Shown piece by piece: positions 8,309 to 17,383 of a DNA stretch of 64,000 nucleotides (the stretch's first letter is position 1; every line of letters starts with the position of its first letter). A program made the translations under genes and the position numbers. The stretch is from the NCBI RefSeq assembly GCF_001746415.1, contig NZ_MEHJ01000001.1, forward strand, positions 4,773,501-4,837,500, read 5' to 3'. Source of the DNA: Streptomyces agglomeratus (GTDB lineage: Bacteria > Actinomycetota > Actinomycetes > Streptomycetales > Streptomycetaceae). Below the pieces are notes generated by a model. The model worked only from the letters and a program-made list of their open reading frames with translations. It had not been told where the DNA came from and did no database searches.

Positions 8309-9705
8309 CCACGCAACGGAGGATGAGTGCGGCCGGCGTCGCGCTGATGCTCGGCGGCGCGGGAATCCTGCTCGCGGCGAGTCCCGCGCAAGCAGCCGAA
8401 GTCTCGTACAAGACCGAGTGCGTACCCCCGGCCATCTCCGGCCTGCCGCCCGTACAGGGCACGACGAAGGTGCAGATCACGGCGCCCGCCGAGGCCAAGG
8501 TGGGCGACGAGGTGGAGGTGGTGTGGAAGACGGTCGAGGCCGCTTCCAAGAACCCCGACGTCCTCGACCTGGACAAGGACACGGTCAAGCCGACCGGCAC
8601 GGTCAAGGTGGGCGGCGCGGTGACCGGCGACCTCAGGATGGAGGGGCCCCGGCAGAACCCGCCGATCCCCAAGAACAGCCCGATGGTGCTGCCCGACATG
8701 AAGGGCAAGCTGAAGCTGGAGAAGGCCGGCGAGATCACGCTGACGCCCGACGCGTACACCATCAACGTCAGCAAGCCGTTGTCCACGGACACCAAGTGCA
8801 CGCCAAAGGAGGCGGTCAAGGCCGCCGCGACCATCAAGGTCACGGACGGCGCTGGCGGCACGTCGGGCGGTACGACGTCCGGTGGTACGACGTCGGGCGG
8901 CACGACGTCCGGCGGCACCACGACGGGTGGTACGACGTCCGGCGGCACCACGACGGGTGGTACGACCTCCGGCGGCACCACGTCCGGCGGTTCGGCCTCC
9001 GGTGGCGGCGGCGGGCAGTCCGACTTCCCCGGCAAGGAGGTGACCGTCGCCTTCGCCTGCAAGTCGCCGGGCCCGGCGGCCATCAACTCCAAGGTCACGG
9101 TCAACGCCAAGAAGAACGGCGGCGGCTACGACCTGGTCGTCAGGACGGCCAAGGGCGTCATGGACAGCCCGGCCGCCCTCCCGGCGGGCGCGCTCAAGCC
9201 CACGATGGACATCCTGCTGGGCGGAGCCGACAAGGGCGTCGTCCCGGTGACAGGGCCTCCCAACAAGGATCCGCTCGAACAGGGCAAGCCGGTGGACCTG
9301 CCCGACATGGCCGGTACGTACAAGCCGGGCGCCGGCGGCAAGACCACACTCAGCCCCGGCACGCTCACCATCGACGTGACCCTGGGCGGGCAGAAGATCA
9401 CCATCCCCTGCACCGTCAAGGGCAAGGCGGAGGTCTCCCTGGAGCTCGACACCGTCGCCCAGCCGGGCGGCGCGTCCGGCGGCGGTTCGGCGTCCGGCGG
9501 TTCGGCGGGCGGCGCGGCGGGCGGCTCCGCGTCCGGCGGTGGTGCGTCCGGCGGCGGAGGCGGCACCGACTCCGGTGGCGGCCTCGCCGACACGGGTGCC
9601 GGCGACAACGGCGGCCTGCGCGCACTGGGCCTGGTCGCCGGCACGGTGATCCTGCTCGGCGGCGCGGTGTTCACGTTCACCCCGTGGCGCCGGCTGAGGC
9701 GCTGA
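8305..9705 (+). CDS. LAXTG sortase-anchored two-domain surface protein
   Basis: A 466-residue exported protein. The GTG start at 8305 overlaps the upstream stop (GTGA) and has GAAGGGA upstream. A signal peptide ends near AQAAEV. Two beta-rich domains (about 30-180 and 235-375) are joined by a GGTTSGGTT repeat linker encoded by a tandem repeat near 8860-9000. A second Gly/Ser/Ala linker leads to the sorting signal LADTG (427-431), a hydrophobic helix and RRLRR. LAXTG is the preferred motif of Streptomyces class E sortases. Domain 2 is paralogous to the protein at 5487-6197. Last gene of the operon, followed by a strong hairpin. Confidence 0.8.
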   Translation: MTTQRRMSAAGVALMLGGAGILLAASPAQAAEVSYKTECVPPAISGLPPVQGTTKVQITAPAEAKVGDEVEVVWKTVEAASKNPDVLDLDKDTVKPTGTVKVGGAVTGDLRMEGPRQNPPIPKNSPMVLPDMKGKLKLEKAGEITLTPDAYTINVSKPLSTDTKCTPKEAVKAAATIKVTDGAGGTSGGTTSGGTTSGGTTSGGTTTGGTTSGGTTTGGTTSGGTTSGGSASGGGGGQSDFPGKEVTVAFACKSPGPAAINSKVTVNAKKNGGGYDLVVRTAKGVMDSPAALPAGALKPTMDILLGGADKGVVPVTGPPNKDPLEQGKPVDLPDMAGTYKPGAGGKTTLSPGTLTIDVTLGGQKITIPCTVKGKAEVSLELDTVAQPGGASGGGSASGGSAGGAAGGSASGGGASGGGGGTDSGGGLADTGAGDNGGLRALGLVAGTVILLGGAVFTFTPWRRLRR

Positions 9706-9722
9706 CCTGCGGCGTACGACGG

Positions 9723-9762
9723 CGAAGGGCCGCCGCACCGAATCCGGTGCGGCGGCCCTTCG
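9723..9762. terminator. Bidirectional terminator hairpin
   Basis: A perfect 17-bp inverted repeat (arms 9723-9739 and 9746-9762, arm beginning CGAAGGGCCGCCGCACC, 6-nt loop) lies between the convergent surface-protein operon and the peptide transporter gene. Confidence 0.85.
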
Positions 9763-9779
9763 TGCGCGTGGCGTACGGG

Positions 9780-11279
9780 TCAGTGCACGCCGCCCATGAG
9801 CGGCTGCACCTTCCTGCGGTACATGAAGATCGCGAACCCGCCGAGCATCGCGATGGCGCCCTGGCTGGCGAACCACCACTCGGTGTCGGTCGGCGCTCCG
9901 ACCAGCTGGAGCAGGGCGATCACCGAGGACCCGGCGGTCACCGCGAGGAACCAGACACCCATCATCTGGGACGCGTACTTGGCCGGGGCCAGCTTCGTCG
10001 TCAGCGACAGGCCGACCGGGGAGAGGGTGAGCTCACCGACGGTCTGGATCAGGTAGACCGCGCACAGCCACAGCGGGGTGACCTTGACGCCGCTCGCGGA
10101 CGCCGTCTGCGCCAGCATCATCACGAAGAACGAGGCGCCGATCATCACCAGGCCGAAGGCGAACTTGCTGAGCGTGCTCGGCTCCTTGGAGCGGCGGGAG
10201 AGCGCCACCCACAGCCAGGCGAAGACCGGGGCGAGTGCCATCACGTACAGCGGGTTCAGCGACTGGAACCAGCTCTCCGGGAAGGCGAAGCCGAGCATCG
10301 AGCTGGCGGTGTTGTCCTTGGCGAACAGGGTCAGCGTCGAGCCGGTCTGGTCGTAGATGCCCCAGAAGGCGGCGGCGGCCACGAAGAACCAGACGTACGC
10401 GGACACGCGGGAGCGCTCGACCGCGGTCAGGTCGGGGTCGCGCTTGATGCGGATGATGTAGTACGCGGGCAGGACCAGACCCAGGACGGTCAGCGGCCAC
10501 AGGACCCAGTCGATGGTGAACTGGCCGCTGAGACCGACCAGGGTGTACGCGACGCCCGCGACGGCCAGCCAGATCAGGGCCTTGCGGATGACACCGGCGC
10601 GGTCCGCGTCCGACAGCGGGGCCGGTACGTGGCTGGACTCCGGCGCGAGGTTGCGGAAGCCGAGGAAGTAGAAGGCGAGGCCGATGGCCATGCCGACGCC
10701 GGCCATGGCGAAGCCGTAGTGCCAGTTCACCTTCTGGCCGACCCAGCCGATGGTCAGCGGGGCGACGAAGGCACCGAGATTGATGCCCATGTAGAAGATC
10801 GTGAAGCCACCGTCACGGCGCGGGTCGTTCTTGTCCCGGTACAGGTGGCCGACCATCGTCGAGATGTTGGCCTTCAGCAGACCGGAACCGGCGGCGATGA
10901 ACGCCAGGCCGATGAAGAAGGACACCACGGTCGGCAGGGCGAGCAGGAAGTGGCCGATCATGATGATCGTGCCGGAGACCGCCACGGTCTTGCGGGCACC
11001 CCACACGCGGTCGCCGAACCAGCCGCCCGGCAGGGCGAGCAGGTAGACCATCGCGTTGTACACCGAGTAGATGGCGATGGCGGTGCCCGCGTCGAAGCCG
11101 AGACCGCCGTCGGCGACCGCGGCCGACAGGTAGAGCACGAGCAGGGCGCGCATGCCGTAATAGCTGTAGCGCTCCCACATCTCGGTCATGAACAGGTTGG
11201 CCAAGCCGCGGGGGTGGCCGAGGAAGGTCTTCTCGACGCCAGGAGTGCTGGCGGAGTCCTTCGTCAGGCTGGACGCCAT
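9780..11279 (-). CDS. POT/PTR family proton-coupled peptide transporter
   Basis: A 499-residue polytopic membrane protein of the major facilitator superfamily, POT branch, which imports di- and tripeptides with protons. The family signature is visible: ANLFMTEMWERYSYYGMRALLVLYL in the first helix region (the ExxERxxYYG proton-coupling motif). A second signature, IFYMGINLGAFVAPLTIGWVG, follows. About 12-14 hydrophobic segments are spread over the length. Start 11279 is the first Met before the conserved N-terminus and has AAGGA upstream; the frame is open to 11546 but the extra residues look non-coding. It is divergent from a two-component regulator, which may control it. Confidence 0.92.
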   Translation of the reverse strand: MASSLTKDSASTPGVEKTFLGHPRGLANLFMTEMWERYSYYGMRALLVLYLSAAVADGGLGFDAGTAIAIYSVYNAMVYLLALPGGWFGDRVWGARKTVAVSGTIIMIGHFLLALPTVVSFFIGLAFIAAGSGLLKANISTMVGHLYRDKNDPRRDGGFTIFYMGINLGAFVAPLTIGWVGQKVNWHYGFAMAGVGMAIGLAFYFLGFRNLAPESSHVPAPLSDADRAGVIRKALIWLAVAGVAYTLVGLSGQFTIDWVLWPLTVLGLVLPAYYIIRIKRDPDLTAVERSRVSAYVWFFVAAAAFWGIYDQTGSTLTLFAKDNTASSMLGFAFPESWFQSLNPLYVMALAPVFAWLWVALSRRSKEPSTLSKFAFGLVMIGASFFVMMLAQTASASGVKVTPLWLCAVYLIQTVGELTLSPVGLSLTTKLAPAKYASQMMGVWFLAVTAGSSVIALLQLVGAPTDTEWWFASQGAIAMLGGFAIFMYRRKVQPLMGGVH

Positions 11280-11699
11280 GGTCGATCCTTGCTTGCTCGG
11301 GACGCGTCCGCCTCGTGAGCGGTACGCGCCCGGTGGGGGGCGGCCGGCACCGGCGCGGAACACTCCGCACCGGGATCCACACCCTCCGCGCGTACCGCGC
11401 GGAGGACCCGGCCCATAGGTCGTTCCCTGTCCGGGCCGGCGGTGCCAACCCCGCACAGAAAAGAGACCTTTGGCGTGTTGACAGGCCAAAGGACTCTGTG
11501 TCGTGCTAAAGCAGTCTCGCCACCATACGACACGAGACCGCCCCATATGGAAGGACTTGAGAGATGGATCACAGGTTGCGCCGGAACCAACAGGCGTAAT
11601 TCGAAGGTCGATACCAGGATCGCATCCCAGAGCCGCAGGGCGGAACGATCACTCGCCGACCGGCCACGGCCTGTCGTACTCGCGGACTACCATCACTCC
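11280..11699. promoter_or_regulatory. Divergent promoter region with 8-bp palindrome
   Basis: This 420-bp gap separates the transporter from the response regulator. It contains the inverted repeat CCTTTGGC (11467-11474), 10 nt, GCCAAAGG (11485-11492). A consensus -35 TTGACA (11478-11483, plus strand) lies inside the spacer, though no good -10 stands at 16-18 nt. The palindrome is a candidate operator. No gene is seen. Confidence 0.4.
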
Positions 11700-12377
11700 A
11701 TGACCCGTGTACTGCTCGCCGAGGACGACGCATCCATCTCGGAGCCGCTGGCCCGCGCCCTGCGGCGGGAGGGGTACGAGGTCGAGGTGCGCGAGGACGG
11801 CCCGTCCGCGCTCGACGCCGGCCTCCAGGGCGGCGTCGACCTGGTCGTGCTCGACCTGGGCCTGCCCGGCATGGACGGCCTGGAGGTCGCCCGCCGGCTG
11901 CGCGCCGAGGGCCACGCCATCCCGATCCTGGTGCTGACGGCCCGCGCCGACGAGGTGGACACCGTGGTCGGTCTCGACGCCGGCGCCGACGACTACGTCA
12001 CCAAGCCGTTCCGCCTCGCCGAGCTGCTCGCCCGCGTACGGGCCCTCCTGCGGCGCGGCGCCAGCGAGCCCGCCCCCGCGCCCGCCACCCACGGCGTACG
12101 GATCGACGTCGAGTCGCACCGCGCGTGGATGGGCGAGGAGGAACTCCAGCTCACGGCGAAGGAGTTCGACCTGCTGCGGGTCCTCGTCCGGGATGCCGGC
12201 CGGGTCGTCACCCGCGACCAGCTCATGCGCGAGGTCTGGGACACCACCTGGTGGTCGTCGACCAAGACGCTCGACATGCACATCTCCTGGCTCCGCAAGA
12301 AGCTGGGCGACGACGCCGCCAATCCGCGCTACATCGCCACCGTGCGGGGCGTCGGCTTCCGCTTCGAGAAGAGCTGA
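11700..12377 (+). CDS. OmpR/PhoB-family response regulator
   Basis: A 225-residue response regulator. The receiver domain has acidic residues at the start (LAEDD), phospho-acceptor Asp52 in VVLDLGLPGMDG and Lys102 in VTKPF. The C-terminal winged helix ends YIATVRGVGFRFEKS. The frame is open upstream to 11442, but the receiver domain begins at ATG 11700, so that start is used. It lies 15 bp upstream of a sensor kinase gene, forming a two-component pair. The signal is not apparent from sequence; the divergent peptide transporter is one possible target. Confidence 0.92.
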   Translation: MTRVLLAEDDASISEPLARALRREGYEVEVREDGPSALDAGLQGGVDLVVLDLGLPGMDGLEVARRLRAEGHAIPILVLTARADEVDTVVGLDAGADDYVTKPFRLAELLARVRALLRRGASEPAPAPATHGVRIDVESHRAWMGEEELQLTAKEFDLLRVLVRDAGRVVTRDQLMREVWDTTWWSSTKTLDMHISWLRKKLGDDAANPRYIATVRGVGFRFEKS

Positions 12378-12392
12378 CGTACACACACAGCC

Positions 12393-13664
12393 ATGCGCCG
12401 CCGCCTGATCAACTCCACGCTCGCCGTGGTGCTCGTCGTCATCGCCGTCTTCGGCGTCTCCCTCGTCATCGTCGAGACGCGCACCATCAGCAACAGCGCC
12501 CAGGAGAGCGTCGAATCCGAGGCGCTGCGCCTGATCAGCGTCGTGGAGAGCCGCATCCTCGGCGACGAGGGCGTCAATCCCGGTGTGCTGGGCGACCAGA
12601 TCCACCCGGAGCGGTACGCCCGCATCGAGATCCCGGGCCGCGCCCCCATCGAGATCGGCGAACGCCCCCGGGGCAGCGTCATCACGGGCGTCGAGCGGGG
12701 TGACTCCGGCGAGGTCGTCACCGTCCAGGAGTCCCGCTCCACCGTCACCGACGAAGTCGGCCGTACGCTCATGATCATCGGAGCGGTGGCGCTGCTCGCC
12801 GTCATCGCCGCCGTCCTGCTCGCCGTACGCCAGGCGAACCGGCTCGCCTCCCCGCTCACGGACCTCGCCGAGACCGCCGAGCGGCTCGGCTCGGGCGACC
12901 AGCGGCCCCGCCACAAGCGGTACGGCGTGCCGGAGCTCGACCGGGTCGCCGACGTGCTCGACTCCAGCGCCGAGCGCATCGGCCGGATGCTCACCGCCGA
13001 GCGCAGGCTCGCCGCCGACGCCTCCCACCAGCTCCGTACGCCGCTGACCGCCCTGTCCATGCGGCTGGAGGAGATCACCCTCACCGAGGACCTGGACACC
13101 GTGAAGGAGGAGGCGACGATCGCGCTGACGCAGGTCGAGCGGCTCACCGACGTCGTACAGCGCCTGCTCACCAATTCCCGCGACCCGCGCACGGGCTCCG
13201 CCGTCGTCTTCGACCTCGACGAGGTCGTCAAGCAGCAGATCGAGGAATGGCGCCCGGCCTACCGCAGCGCGGGCCGCGCCATCGTCCACTCGGGCAAGCA
13301 CGGCATGCGGGCCGTCGGCACGCCGGGCGCGGTCGCCCAGGTGCTGGCCGCGCTGATCGAGAACTCCCTCATGCACGGTGGCGGTACGGTCGCCCTGCGT
13401 ACCCGCGTCACCGGCAACCAGGCCGTCATCGAGGTGACCGACGAGGGCCCCGGCGTACCGGCGGAGCTCGGCGCGCGGATCTTCGAGCGGAGCATCAGCG
13501 GCCGCAACTCCACCGGCATCGGACTTGCCGTCGCGCGCGACCTCGCGGAGGCGGACGGCGGGCGCCTGGAAATGCTCCAGCAGCAGCCGCCGGTGTTCGC
13601 GCTGTTCCTGAGCCGGGTGACGCGCCCCAGGGAGGAAGAGCCGGCCGAGCCCACGGTCAGGTGA
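12393..13664 (+). CDS. Membrane sensor histidine kinase
   Basis: A 423-residue kinase with a transmembrane helix near residues 8-27, a roughly 95-residue extracellular sensor region, a second helix near 125-146, a HAMP linker and a DHp domain with the H box ASHQLRTPL (His212). The ATP-binding domain has the N box LIENSLMHGGG, G1 DEGPGVP and G2 GIGLAVA. It is the partner of the response regulator 15 bp upstream. The sensor region matches nothing I recognise. The C-terminus is a short acidic tail. Confidence 0.93.
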   Translation: MRRRLINSTLAVVLVVIAVFGVSLVIVETRTISNSAQESVESEALRLISVVESRILGDEGVNPGVLGDQIHPERYARIEIPGRAPIEIGERPRGSVITGVERGDSGEVVTVQESRSTVTDEVGRTLMIIGAVALLAVIAAVLLAVRQANRLASPLTDLAETAERLGSGDQRPRHKRYGVPELDRVADVLDSSAERIGRMLTAERRLAADASHQLRTPLTALSMRLEEITLTEDLDTVKEEATIALTQVERLTDVVQRLLTNSRDPRTGSAVVFDLDEVVKQQIEEWRPAYRSAGRAIVHSGKHGMRAVGTPGAVAQVLAALIENSLMHGGGTVALRTRVTGNQAVIEVTDEGPGVPAELGARIFERSISGRNSTGIGLAVARDLAEADGGRLEMLQQQPPVFALFLSRVTRPREEEPAEPTVR

Positions 13665-13691
13665 GGCGCCCGGCGCGGGGCACGCGGTCCG

Positions 13692-14216
13692 TCAGGTGAC
13701 GCGGTCGCCCCGGGCGCCCTGGACGACCCGCGGGTCGTCCAGGAACGGCGCGGCCGCCTCCTCGGCCTCGCGCGGCAGCGGCAGCTTCTGGAACACCCAC
13801 GTGCGGTACGACCAGAACCGGAACACCGTCGCGATGCCGATGCCGAGGAACTTGAAGGCGTTGGACTGGAGCGGGCTGTCCCAGCCGAAGCCGGACGTCG
13901 CCACGTACAGCACACCGCTCTGGATGACCAGTCCGAACGCGCTGAACAGCAGGAACAGCGTCAGCTCCCGGCTCCTGCGGTTCTTGTCGCGCTCGCGGTA
14001 CGTGAAGTAGCGGAACCCCAGGTAGTTGAAACCGATCGCGACGACCGTGGCGATGATGCCGCCGGGGACCACGGGCACGTCCATGAAGTGGCACAGCAGG
14101 TTGAAGACCCCGAGGTCCACCAGGAGCCCCACGCCGCCGACGGCCCCGAACTTCGCGAACTCGCGCGCCAGCCGCTCCAGACGCCTGCGCATGGGGCCGC
14201 CGTCCCGTCCACTCAT
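13692..14216 (-). CDS. GtrA-family membrane protein
   Basis: A 174-residue protein with four predicted transmembrane helices and the GtrA pattern: FAKFGAVGGVGLLVDLGVFNLL at the N-terminus, FNYLGFRYFTYRER in the middle and FRFWSYRTWVFQ near the end. GtrA proteins are thought to help move undecaprenyl-linked sugars across the membrane for cell-wall glycan or O-antigen modification. The same gene stands next to purK in mycobacteria, so the position is ancestral. Start 14216 is one choice; Met9 (MRRRLERL) is possible. It converges on the histidine kinase gene. Confidence 0.85.
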   Translation of the reverse strand: MSGRDGGPMRRRLERLAREFAKFGAVGGVGLLVDLGVFNLLCHFMDVPVVPGGIIATVVAIGFNYLGFRYFTYRERDKNRRSRELTLFLLFSAFGLVIQSGVLYVATSGFGWDSPLQSNAFKFLGIGIATVFRFWSYRTWVFQKLPLPREAEEAAAPFLDDPRVVQGARGDRVT

Positions 14217-14339
14217 GGTGTTCGCCAGCCCCGTTCCGGTCGGTGTCGTCGACGTTCGGTCATGTCGTCAACCCAGCCATGCTAACCAGCGGCCTCCACG
14301 GATGCTTGTGGGCGCCATCGAGGAGTGGCGGCGACGGCG

Positions 14340-14369
14340 CGGACAGGGCGCCGCGGGCCTGCGGATACC
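14340..14369 (+). promoter_or_regulatory. Candidate promoter of a leaderless purK transcript
   Basis: CGGACA (14340-14345), an 18-nt spacer and GATACC (14364-14369) resemble a Streptomyces vegetative promoter. The -10 element ends 8 nt before the purK GTG, so transcription could begin at or just before the start codon. A GGAGG at 14372-14376 lies too close to the GTG for normal ribosome binding, which fits leaderless initiation. Confidence 0.4.
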
Positions 14370-14377
14370 CTGGAGGA

Positions 14378-15513
14378 GTGACGTTCCCCGTAGTCGGCAT
14401 GGTCGGTGGCGGTCAGCTCGCCCGTATGACCCACGAGGCGGGCATCCCCCTCGGCATCAGATTCAAGCTCCTCAGTGACACCCCCCAGGACTCGGCGGCC
14501 CAGGTCGTCAGCGACGTCGTCATCGGCGACTACCGCGATCTGGACACCCTGCGCGCCTTCGCGCGCGGCTGCGACGTGATCACCTTCGATCACGAGCACG
14601 TCCCGACCGAGCACCTGCGGGCCCTGGAAGCGGACGGCATCCCCGTCCGGCCGGGGCCCGACGCACTGGTGCACGCCCAGGACAAGGGCGTGATGCGAGC
14701 GAAGCTCACGGACATCGGAGCGCCTTGCCCGCGCCACCGCATCGTGAGCGACCCGGCGGACGCGGCAGCGTTCGCCGCCGAGACCGGCGGCTTCCCGGTG
14801 ATCCTCAAGACCGTGCGCGGCGGATACGACGGCAAAGGCGTCTGGTTCGTACGCGACGAGAAGGGCGCCGAGGAGCCCTTCAAGGCCGGCGTCCCGGTCC
14901 TCGCGGAGGAGAAGGTCGACTTCGTACGGGAACTGGCGGCGAACATCGTCCGCTCCCCGCACGGCCAGGCCGTCGCCTACCCCGTCGTCGAGTCGCGGCA
15001 GGTCGACGGCGTCTGCGACACCGTGATCGCCCCGGCTCCCGGCCTCTCCGAGGAGCTCGGCGGCCAGGCCCAGGCGCTGGCGCTGCGCATAGCGAAGGAG
15101 CTCGGGGTCGTCGGCCACCTCGCCGTCGAACTCTTCGAGACGACGGACGGCCGAATCCTGGTCAACGAGCTGGCGATGCGCCCGCACAACTCCGGCCACT
15201 GGACGCAGGACGGCGCGATCACGTCGCAGTTCGCGAACCACGTCCGCGCGGTCCTGGACCTGCCGCTCGGCGACCCGCGCCCGCGCGCGCAGTGGACGGT
15301 CATGGCGAACGTCCTCGGCGGCGACTATCCCGACATGTACCAGGCGTACCTGCACTGCATGGCGCGCGACCCGCAGCTCAAGATCCACATGTACGGCAAG
15401 GACGTGAAGCCCGGCCGCAAGGTCGGCCACGTCAACACCTATGGCGACGACCTCGACGACGCGCTGGAGCGCGCCCGTCACGCCGCCGGCTACCTGCGAG
15501 GAACGATCACCGA

Positions 15514-15517
<4 letters not shown>
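14378..15517 (+). CDS. purK: N5-carboxyaminoimidazole ribonucleotide synthase
   Basis: A 379-residue ATP-grasp enzyme that carboxylates aminoimidazole ribonucleotide with bicarbonate and ATP in purine synthesis. Visible are the N-terminal [14 protein letters not shown], the ATP-grasp loop [14 protein letters not shown], and the metal-binding [14 protein letters not shown] segment near the end. The GTG start at 14378 gives the standard N-terminus and an internal ATG at 14399 would remove part of the first strand. The stop overlaps the purE start (ATGA), so the two consecutive enzymes of the pathway are translationally coupled. Confidence 0.95.
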
Positions 15518-16049
<532 letters not shown>

Positions 16050-16053
<4 letters not shown>

Positions 16054-17247
16054 CGCCCGTGGAGAACGACCGGCTGGTGCTCCGGGCGCGCGAGCTGCTC
16101 GCCGCGCACCCGGTGGTCGACGGCCACAACGACTTGCCGTGGGCGCTGCGCGAGCAGGTCCGGTACGACCTGGACCGGCGCGACATCGCCGCCGACCAGT
16201 CGGCCTGCCTCCACACCGACATCCCCGCCTGCGGGCGGGGGTGTGGGCGCGCAGTTCTGGTCCGTGTACGTACGTTCCGACCTCGCCGGGGACGAGGCGG
16301 TCAGCGCGACGCTGGAGCAGATCGACGTCGTCGGACAGCTGCTGGCGCGCTACCCGGGCGACTTGGCGCGGGCGACGACGGCGGACGGCATGGAGTCGGC
16401 TCGTGCCGAGGGGCGGATCGCCTCCCTGATGGGCGCCGAAGGCGGCCACTCCATCAACAACTCCCTTGCCACCCTGCGCGCGCTGCACACGCTGGGCGTC
16501 CGCTACATGACCCTCACGCACAACGACAACATCGCCTGGGCGGACTCGGCGACGGACGAGCCGGGGGTGGGCGGCCTGTCGCCGTTCGGCCACGAGGTGG
16601 TCCGCGAGATGAACCGCGTCGGCATGCTCGTGGACCTTTCCCACGTGGCGGCCACGACGATGCGGGACGCCCTGGCGGTCTCCGTGGCCCCGGTGATCTT
16701 CTCGCACTCGTCGGCGCGGGCGGTGTGCGACCACCCGCGCAACATCCCGGACGACGTGCTGGCACTCCTCCCCGCCAACGGCGGAGTCGCCATGGCGACC
16801 TTCGTGCCGAAGTTCGTGCTGCCGGAAGCGGTGGAGTGGACACGGCGGGCGGACGAGAACATGCGGGCGCACGGCCTCCACCACCTGGCGACAACGCCGG
16901 ACGCGATGAAGATCCACCGCGCCTTCGAGGAAGCGAACCCGCGTCCGGTCGCGACGGTGGCCACGGTCGCCGACCACCTCGACCACATGCGCGAGGTCGC
17001 GGGCGTGGACCACGTCGGCATCGGCGGCGACTTCGACGGCACGGCGTTCACCCCGGCGGGCCTGGAGGACGTGGCCGGCTACCCGAACCTGATCGCGGAG
17101 CTGCTGCGGCGGGGCTGGTCGGAGCCGGACGTGGCCAAACTGACCTGGAACAACGCGGTACGGGCACTGCGCGACGCGGAGTCGGTCGCCGGGTCCCTCC
17201 GCCACCGCCCGCCGTCGAACGCGACACTGGCCGAACTGGACGGATAG
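16050..17247 (+). pseudogene. M19 membrane-type dipeptidase, frameshifted near 16225-16242
   Basis: The gene begins at GTG 16050 (overlapping the purE stop) with a good M19 N-terminus. [11 protein letters not shown] carries the HxD zinc ligands. It then loses frame between TDIP and [12 protein letters not shown]. The rest of the enzyme, with bridging Glu ([11 protein letters not shown]), [20 protein letters not shown] and GGDFDG, continues in another frame to 17247. Comparison with the paralogue just downstream shows two single bases missing, one in CCCC (16223-16226) and one in GGGGG (16237-16241). Restoring both rebuilds the expected [14 protein letters not shown]. Either a real two-base loss or homopolymer sequencing error explains it. 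An internal start at 16243 would lack two zinc ligands. Confidence 0.8.
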
Positions 17248-17383
17248 GCGACCGGACCGCGAGCGGCCCGCCCTGGCAAGGGCCGCCCGCGCGGGCCGTA
17301 GCCCGAACGGACCATCCGCCGCGAACCCTCGCCGCTCCCATGGCACCGTGGCCGTACTGCGTCCATGAATTCGGAGTCCCGTC

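Noticed and set aside
7905..11318. A 1137-codon plus-strand open frame across the surface operon and the peptide transporter
   Set aside because: Spans two genes on opposite strands and a terminator hairpin; composition is that of a shadow frame.
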